From Paenibacillus sabuli (GTDB taxonomy: Bacteria; Bacillota; Bacilli; Paenibacillales; Paenibacillaceae): a stretch of DNA of 64,000 nucleotides. Positions 59,745-64,000 of this stretch are shown in pieces (the stretch's first letter is position 1; the number at the start of each line of letters is the position of its first letter). The translations under genes and the position numbers were made by a program. The notes under the pieces were generated by a model that was not told the origin of the DNA, ran no database searches, and was given only the letters and a program-made list of their open reading frames with translations. Where the stretch lies: contig NZ_JACXIZ010000015.1 in assembly GCF_014705605.1 (NCBI RefSeq), positions 62,001-126,000 on the forward strand, read 5' to 3'.

Positions 59745-60164
59745 TCATTTGACGACCATCACCGGGCATTGCACGCGCTTGACGACCTTGTGGCTGACGC
59801 TGCCGAGTACGAATTCCTGGAAGCGGTTCAGGCCGCGGCTGCCGATGAGCACGAGGTCGAAGACGTGGCGGTTGGCATAGTCCACGATCGTCGGCCCGGG
59901 ATCGCCGGGAATGATCGAGACGTTGTAGACGACCTGCGCGTTGTCGAGCACTTCGACGATGGGGCCGAGCTTATCCATGCGCTTGCGCTGGATTTCCGCA
60001 TGCGTCCGCGCCTCCAGCACCTCGCCCTTAATGTTGGACAGATCCGCCACATACAGGACTTCCACCGTAGCGTCCCCTGCCAGCCTATAGATTTTGGCCG
60101 CTTCCTCGGCGGCTCTCACCGCATACCTGGACCCGTCTGCCGCCAGCAAAATGCGTCGATACAT
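59745..60164 (-). CDS. universal stress protein UspA family
   Basis: 139 residues. The start MYRRILLAADGSRYAVRAAEEA and the ATP-binding end LVLIGSRGLNRFQEFVLGSVSHKVVKRVQCPVMVV (G-x2-G-x9-GSxS) match UspA proteins. ATG 60164 is chosen because GGGAGGG lies six bases upstream; the frame is open to 60206. Role is general stress adaptation by nucleotide binding; no specific partner is suggested. Convergent with the S9 peptidase gene. Confidence 0.88.
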   Translation of the reverse strand: MYRRILLAADGSRYAVRAAEEAAKIYRLAGDATVEVLYVADLSNIKGEVLEARTHAEIQRKRMDKLGPIVEVLDNAQVVYNVSIIPGDPGPTIVDYANRHVFDLVLIGSRGLNRFQEFVLGSVSHKVVKRVQCPVMVVK

Positions 60165-60332
60165 CGCCATCCCTCCCATTAATGTGTAGTTCCCTTGTAG
60201 TTCCATTATCTGTCTTGATGTCCGATTTACGCAAGCTTTATAATGTGAAGATCAATTGCATAAGGAGACATAATATTTATTATGTAAACAGTAATGAAAT
60301 GGCACATCGGAAAATTGAAACATGTGTTCGCA

Positions 60333-60371
60333 TTGACAGGCTTCCTTGTTAGAACTAATATGGTTACAACA
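60333..60371 (+). promoter_or_regulatory. Rrf2 gene promoter with overlapping operator
   Basis: TTGACA (60333-60338), 17-base spacer, TAATAT (60356-60361). A partly palindromic stretch, 60346-60371 (TTGTTAGAAC...GGTTACAACA), overlaps the -10. Its inverse complement matches a second stretch in front of the reductase gene at 21 of 26 positions. Confidence 0.7.
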
Positions 60372-60383
60372 GGTGGTGATGAC

Positions 60384-60815
60384 GTGAAGCAAATGAGCAG
60401 TCGGTTGTCCATGGCCGTGCATATCCTGTGCCTGATCGGAACCATGCCCGCGCCTACCGGCGATGTCATCGCGGGCAGCGTCAACACGAATCCTGTCGTC
60501 ATCCGCCGCATCATGCGCATGCTCAAGCAAGCCGGCCTGATCCAGGTGCGCCCCGGGGTCGGCGGCTCCAAGCTGCTCCGCGATCCGGATCGGATCACGC
60601 TGCTCGACGTCTATCACGCCGTCGACATCGTCGAAGGGAACAGCATGTTCGGCATGCACGAGCATCCCAACCCCGCTTGTCCGGTCGGACGCATGATCGC
60701 AGGCGCGATGCGCCGCGAATTCGACGAAGCCCAGCGCGCAATGGAACAGCGTTTGAGCCAAACGACGATCCGCCGGTTGATGGACCAGGTCGGACGGGAG
60801 CGAGCGCCGTCCTGA
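60384..60815 (+). CDS. Rrf2-family transcriptional regulator (YwnA-like)
   Basis: About 143 residues. The Rrf2 winged helix is SSRLSMAVHILCLIGTM, then VNTNPVVIRRIMRMLKQAGLIQVRPGVGGSKLLRD, followed by ITLLDVYHAVD. It lacks the three closely spaced cysteines of iron-sulfur Rrf2 proteins such as NsrR and IscR; it has one Cys in the N-terminal helix and one in NPACPVGRM, which could act as thiol sensors. Start is GTG 60384 (or ATG 60393); the upstream frame to 60294 overlaps its own promoter. Shares an operator with the following NmrA-like gene, as YwnA does with YwnB in B. subtilis. Confidence 0.83.
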   Translation: MKQMSSRLSMAVHILCLIGTMPAPTGDVIAGSVNTNPVVIRRIMRMLKQAGLIQVRPGVGGSKLLRDPDRITLLDVYHAVDIVEGNSMFGMHEHPNPACPVGRMIAGAMRREFDEAQRAMEQRLSQTTIRRLMDQVGRERAPS

Positions 60816-60831
60816 CCTGACGTGCTGAACT

Positions 60832-60857
60832 TGTTGTAACTATTTTGGTTCTATCAG
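60832..60857 (+). promoter_or_regulatory. second copy of the Rrf2 operator
   Basis: TGTTGTAACTATTTTGGTTC at 60832-60851, continuing to 60857, is similar at 21 of 26 positions to the inverse complement of 60346-60371. It sits between the Rrf2 gene and the reductase gene and no clear promoter is visible with it. Confidence 0.55.
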
Positions 60858-60909
60858 AGCGGGCAGATCGTCTTGATTTCACTTTCATGAACATAAGGAG
60901 GAAAATACG

Positions 60910-61761
60910 ATGAAAATTTTGGTTACTGGCGCGACCGGGCATTTGGGCAGTCTCGTCCTGGACAAGCTGCTGGAGACGGTGCCTGCGACGGAGCTGGCAG
61001 TAAGTGTGCGAGACGTGAGCAAGGCGGCGCATCTGCAGGCAAAGGGCGTGGACGTGCGTCAAGGCAACTTCGATCAGCCGGAGACGCTGAGGGAGGCGCT
61101 GCGCGGCATCAGTCGGATGCTGCTGATCTCCACCGCCGGGGAGCATCGACAGGCGCAGCATCAAGCTGCGGTCGACGCCGCCCGCGAAGCCGGGGTCCAG
61201 TTCGTTGCCTATACGAGCATTGTCAATGCGCAAGCGAGCAAGGCCGCGTTGGCGGACGATCACCGGGCCACCGAAGCGTATATCCGCGAAAGCGGCATGT
61301 CGTACGTCTTTTTGCGCAATAACTGGTACGTCGAGAATGAACAGGGCGGCATCCAGGCCGTGCTGCAAGGCATGCCTTGGGTGCATGCTACAGGCGCGGC
61401 CCAGGTCGGATGGGCCGCGCGAGAGGACTATGCGCACGCAGCCGCGGCCGTGCTGACACAGGATGGACATGCCAACAAGATCTATGAGCTGGCAGGACCG
61501 CTGCGCACCACCGCCGAGCTAGCCGCCCTGGTCGGCGAAGTGCTCGGCGTGGAGGCTCGGGTGCTCGAGGTCGACGACGAAGCATACGCCCAAGGGCTGC
61601 GCGCAGCAGGGCTGCCGGAGTTCCTGGTCGCGGTGTTCACCGATATGCAAAAAGCGATTCGCGAGGGCGCTCTGGCCACGGCGAGCGACGATCTCGAACG
61701 TCTGCTCGGTCGCCCGCCGCAGCCGCTTGATCACGCGATTCGCGCTATGGCACAACCATAG
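60910..61761 (+). CDS. NmrA/QOR2-like NAD(P)H-dependent reductase
   Basis: 283 residues, atypical short-chain dehydrogenase of the NmrA group. The Rossmann motif is ILVTGATGHLGSLV (GxxGxxG), and SVRDVSKAAHLQ follows. RNNWYVENEQGGIQAVLQG resembles the QOR2 quinone-reductase branch. AAGGAGG lies upstream. Co-oriented with the Rrf2 gene 94 bases upstream, and their shared operator suggests induction by reactive electrophiles or quinones. In B. subtilis the equivalent YwnB is controlled by YwnA. Confidence 0.83.
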   Translation: MKILVTGATGHLGSLVLDKLLETVPATELAVSVRDVSKAAHLQAKGVDVRQGNFDQPETLREALRGISRMLLISTAGEHRQAQHQAAVDAAREAGVQFVAYTSIVNAQASKAALADDHRATEAYIRESGMSYVFLRNNWYVENEQGGIQAVLQGMPWVHATGAAQVGWAAREDYAHAAAAVLTQDGHANKIYELAGPLRTTAELAALVGEVLGVEARVLEVDDEAYAQGLRAAGLPEFLVAVFTDMQKAIREGALATASDDLERLLGRPPQPLDHAIRAMAQP

Positions 61762-61773
61762 GCGGCGCATTCG

Positions 61774-62970
61774 TTAATCGAGTTCGGGCACAGGTAATCG
61801 CAGTCCGGCCTGCTCCAGCAGCGGAATTACACGTTCGCCGAAGTAAGCCAATTCCGGCTCATAATCGTAGAAGGTAATTTGTATGCCGTCGATGCCCGTC
61901 GCATGAAGACGAATGAGCTGCGCCACCACTTCGTCCGGTGAACCGACGATATGAATATGACCACCGACGGCGCGGCCTCTGTTGGTATGCTCCAGCCAGG
62001 ATTTGCTGTCGCCGGCTGTGTGACGTGCCGAAAAGGAACCGATAGCTTCCAGGTCTGCATAATCCATGATCGCTTGGTAGTAGGCCTGGGCCTCTTCGCT
62101 TGTGTCTCGAACGATAATTGTCGGATTAATAATTACCCGCACCTGACGGCCTTCAGCGATAGCGGCATCCTTGACCGCGGACACATGCGCCGGCAACTTC
62201 GGCAGCGCGTCGTCAAGCCGTTCCCCGGCGGGACTTGAGACGAAGACGATATCCGAATATTTGGCCGCATAGGCAAAGCCCGCCGGAGAACCCGAGGCAG
62301 AGGCCAGCACGGGACGGCCGTAGCAAGGTCTCGGGGTAATATAGGCTTGTTCAAGCGAGTAGAATCGACCGTTAAAGTCGAGATTGTCGCTGCCTTCCCA
62401 AAGTGCATTGCAAATGGAGACAAACTCTTCGGACTGGATATAACGGAGGTCGTGTTCAAGCCGCTTCGCCCCGAACATGCGCGGCTCGTTCTCGGCATAG
62501 CCGGTGACAATATTCGCGCCGAAACGTCCGCCCGAAAGATGATCGGCGGTCGCCAGAAAGCGCGACAAATGCATCGGATGCCACGGACCGTACAGAATAT
62601 GTATCGTGCCGAGCAGGAGGATTCGCCGCGTTTCGGCGGCAAGCGCGACTGTGGAGACAAACGGTTCGAGAAAGTTATCGCGGTATTTCGTTTGGCCGCC
62701 GAAGCCGCCTTTCGGTAGCCACTGAGACAGACCGAATACGACATCAAAGCCCAACTGCTCGGCTTTCTTTGTCAGCCTGGCATTGTAGGCGTACGACCAA
62801 TCGGTATCCCGCGGCAGCGTCGATTGCGACCATCCACCCGTTTGAAGAGGCAAAAAAAGCCCTAGCATTAGTGGCTGAGCAAAGGCGCGGGACAACGGAC
62901 TGTCGGCGTAGCTTTGGGGATCACGTGGAAGGGAAAGTTTTTTGAAATCATCGTGGTGTGTATTCGTCAT
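61774..62970 (-). CDS. LLM-class flavin-dependent monooxygenase (SsuD/SfnG-like)
   Basis: 398 residues, luciferase-like TIM barrel. Recognisable parts are LGLFLPLQTGGWSQST at the N-terminus, DVVFGLSQWLPKGGFGG, FEPFVSTVALAAETRRILLLGT-like LEPFVSTVALAAETRRI, and SGGRFGANIVTGYAENEPRMFG. These match alkanesulfonate/dimethylsulfone monooxygenases that use FMNH2 from a partner reductase. ATG 62970 has TTAAGGAGCGAG upstream. An SsuE-type reductase lies far away at 25138-25683. Role in sulfur scavenging is inferred. The promoter region carries a long palindrome (63001-63034). Confidence 0.83.
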   Translation of the reverse strand: MTNTHHDDFKKLSLPRDPQSYADSPLSRAFAQPLMLGLFLPLQTGGWSQSTLPRDTDWSYAYNARLTKKAEQLGFDVVFGLSQWLPKGGFGGQTKYRDNFLEPFVSTVALAAETRRILLLGTIHILYGPWHPMHLSRFLATADHLSGGRFGANIVTGYAENEPRMFGAKRLEHDLRYIQSEEFVSICNALWEGSDNLDFNGRFYSLEQAYITPRPCYGRPVLASASGSPAGFAYAAKYSDIVFVSSPAGERLDDALPKLPAHVSAVKDAAIAEGRQVRVIINPTIIVRDTSEEAQAYYQAIMDYADLEAIGSFSARHTAGDSKSWLEHTNRGRAVGGHIHIVGSPDEVVAQLIRLHATGIDGIQITFYDYEPELAYFGERVIPLLEQAGLRLPVPELD

Positions 62971-63000
62971 ACGGATTCTCGCTCCTTAATATCTTTAATT

Positions 63001-63034
63001 TATATTTAGATATATCTTATTATATCTAAATATA
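63001..63034 (-). promoter_or_regulatory. 14-bp palindrome before the monooxygenase gene
   Basis: Arms TATATTTAGATATA (63001-63014) and TATATCTAAATATA (63021-63034) are exact inverse complements with a six-base spacer. It is 31 bases upstream of the ATG of the minus-strand gene, and a further TATATCT copy follows. Candidate operator for an unidentified regulator. Confidence 0.5.
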
Positions 63035-63061
63035 TCTGAATATTCTGATGCTGTAAACGAC

Positions 63062-63090
63062 TTGCCCGCATTTTTTGCGCATGGTACACT
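63062..63090 (+). promoter_or_regulatory. promoter of the ABC-F leader
   Basis: -35 TTGCCC (63062-63067), 17-base spacer, -10 TACACT (63085-63090) preceded by TGG, an extended -10. It gives a leader of about 365 bases before the ABC-F start. Confidence 0.6.
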
Positions 63091-63122
63091 GATGTTACCA
63101 AAGAAGATTGGAGTTGAAGGGA

Positions 63123-63397
63123 ATGTAGGATGCTTTCTTGCGACGAGGACACGCGGTGGACGCATGTCGGGACGCAGAACGCAGCGCAGCTGGTGCTGGT
63201 TCGTTCCGTCTGTCTATTCGCCTGTGCGCAAGAAAGGGTTCTTCCTTCTCTTCATTTCGACCGATACGGCGCCGCTGCCGGCCAAGCCATGTCCGTTCAG
63301 GCGGACGTCAGGCTTTTGTCCTCGGCGTCAGCGGCCAATTTCCTTCGATCGGCGAATGGACTTCAAGAAAGGAACGCCTTTCTTGCAGTCTTTTTTT
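63123..63397 (+). promoter_or_regulatory. transcription attenuator of the ABC-F gene
   Basis: Four segments can pair in alternative ways. A is CTTTCTTGCG (63133-63142), B is CGCAAGAAAGG (63227-63237), C is CAAGAAAGG (63364-63372) and D is CCTTTCTTGC (63377-63386). C:D forms the terminator. A:B pairs for 10 bases and leaves C:D free; B:D pairs for 10 bases and would prevent the terminator. Segment A starts just inside a possible leader frame (ATG 63130, GAAGGGA upstream), preceded by an AUG-UAG start-stop pair at 63123. A ribosome stalled there would free B for D. Stalling by an antibiotic is inferred from the ABC-F class. Confidence 0.65.
63359..63397 (+). terminator. leader terminator before the ABC-F gene
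   Basis: GACTTCAAGAAAGG (63359-63372) pairs with CCTTTCTTGCAGTC (63377-63390) with one mismatch, tetraloop AACG, followed by seven Ts. It sits 64 bases before the ABC-F start codon. Confidence 0.88.
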
Positions 63398-63460
63398 CGT
63401 TATTCGCGGCTTGCAGGCTCGCACCGGGCCCGGCTGCGACTGCCAAGGGAGGAATGCCGA

Positions 63461-64000
63461 ATGGCTCTTATACAGGTGCAAGACCTTAGCTTTACCTATG
63501 AGGGCAGCTACGACATCATTTTTGACAAGGTCAGCTTTCAGCTCGATACGCAGTGGAAGCTCGGCTTCACCGGACGCAACGGGCGCGGCAAAACAACCTT
63601 TTTGCGCTTGCTGCGCGGTGAGCATGCCTACAGCGGCACGATCGCCGCGTCTGTCGCATTCGATTACTTTCCATATACGGTGCAAGACCCGTCGATGTTG
63701 ACGATGCATGCCGTCGAGACGGTCTGTCCGGATTACGAGCACTGGCAGCTCGTGCGCGAGCTAACGCTGATGGAGGCTGGCGAGGAGCTGCTCTACCGGC
63801 CGTTCGACGCGCTGTCCGGCGGCGAGCAGACGAAGGTGATGCTGGCGGCCATGTTCCTCAACGATAACCGGTTCTTGCTAATCGACGAGCCGACCAATCA
63901 TCTCGACCGGAGGGGGCGCGACGTGCTCGGCCGCTACCTTGACGGTAAGCGCGGCTATATTCTCGTCTCGCACGATCGCGCCTTCCTCGATCGCTGCGTC
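63461..64000 (+). CDS. ABC-F ribosome-protection ATPase, Lsa/Vga-like (runs off the window)
   Basis: 180 codons are visible and the gene continues past the edge. The first ATPase domain begins MALIQVQDLSFTYEGSYDII, with TQWKLGFTGRNGRGKTTFLRLL (Walker A GRNGRGKT), signature ALSGGEQTK, and Walker B RFLLIDEPTNHLD followed by VSHDRAFLD. No membrane segment is present, as expected. NWKLGLIGRNGRGKTT-like wording is typical of the Lsa branch, whose members displace lincosamides, streptogramin A and pleuromutilins from the ribosome. ATG 63461 follows AGGGAGG. The same frame is open upstream but lacks a ribosome site. Preceded by an attenuator leader. Confidence 0.85.
   Translation, partial: MALIQVQDLSFTYEGSYDIIFDKVSFQLDTQWKLGFTGRNGRGKTTFLRLLRGEHAYSGTIAASVAFDYFPYTVQDPSMLTMHAVETVCPDYEHWQLVRELTLMEAGEELLYRPFDALSGGEQTKVMLAAMFLNDNRFLLIDEPTNHLDRRGRDVLGRYLDGKRGYILVSHDRAFLDRCV

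Noticed and set aside
63130-63489. 119-codon frame in the ABC-F leader as a functional protein
   Set aside because: It runs through the terminator and into the ABC-F gene and has no recognisable domain. Its start may be used by a regulatory leader, but a real protein product is unlikely.

Overview
The window reads as chromosome from a GC-rich, endospore-former-type Firmicute, most likely a Paenibacillaceae member. The signs are strong Shine-Dalgarno sequences, frequent TTG/GTG starts, sigma-A-type -35/-10 boxes, Bacillus-type operators (Zur, Rex, Fur, cre), a c-di-AMP (ydaO) riboswitch in front of ktrAB, an SLH-anchored surface protein and a zinc-free paralogue of ribosomal protein S14. This assignment is inferred from gene content and signals; no database comparison was made. 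No rRNA, tRNA, CRISPR array, prophage or insertion sequence was recognised.

Layout. 0.1-6.4 kb: an MFS exporter, then an AraC regulator with two ABC half-transporters of the YbtP/YbtQ type; Fur-like boxes precede both the regulator and the transporters. 6.4-11.2 kb: a five-gene operon behind a consensus-like Zur box (zinc-independent S14, DUF3024 protein, Cys-tailed flavoprotein, FeoB-like GTPase-permease, COG0523 metallochaperone), probably a zinc-starvation response. 11.3-18.4 kb: a second MFS protein, then a STAND-ATPase regulator divergent from a large SLH surface protein. 18.4-19.2 kb: an acetyltransferase behind a leader peptide and two competing terminators. 19.3-27.9 kb: mixed genes (GNAT, DUF4363-like, DUF421, APH-type kinase, methyltransferase, divergent PLP enzyme, FMN reductase, VOC protein, LacI regulator).

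27.9-28.6 kb is a repeat-rich gene-free stretch ending in a strong promoter with LacI-type operators for a DapA-family aldolase. 29.7-32.7 kb (minus) is a TetR / ABC ATPase / two-permease operon. 32.7-37.4 kb is the potassium region: c-di-AMP riboswitch, KdpD-like USP protein, KtrA and KtrB on the minus strand, and a second KtrB divergent. A MATE exporter, a 7TM-PAS-GGDEF protein and a dead L,D-transpeptidase gene follow. 41.0-47.4 kb is cydABDC behind three evenly spaced Rex sites.

47.5-59.7 kb is one long catabolic operon: FadR-type GntR regulator, M20 amidohydrolase, Dpp-type ABC importer (five genes), creatininase-family hydrolase, C-S lyase-type PLP enzyme and an S9 peptidase with an unusual C-terminal extension. 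It has a cre-like site, a consensus promoter and a candidate GntR operator, and most genes overlap. The set suggests import and breakdown of a modified, sulfur-containing peptide or N-acyl amino acid. 59.7-63.0 kb: UspA, an Rrf2 regulator sharing an operator with a NmrA-type reductase, and a flavin monooxygenase. The window ends inside an ABC-F ribosome-protection gene whose leader contains four complementary segments able to form alternative terminator and antiterminator folds.

The most interesting points are the Zur-controlled FeoB-like transporter with cysteines in its gate, the two independent attenuation leaders in front of resistance-type genes, and the S-conjugate-like catabolic operon.
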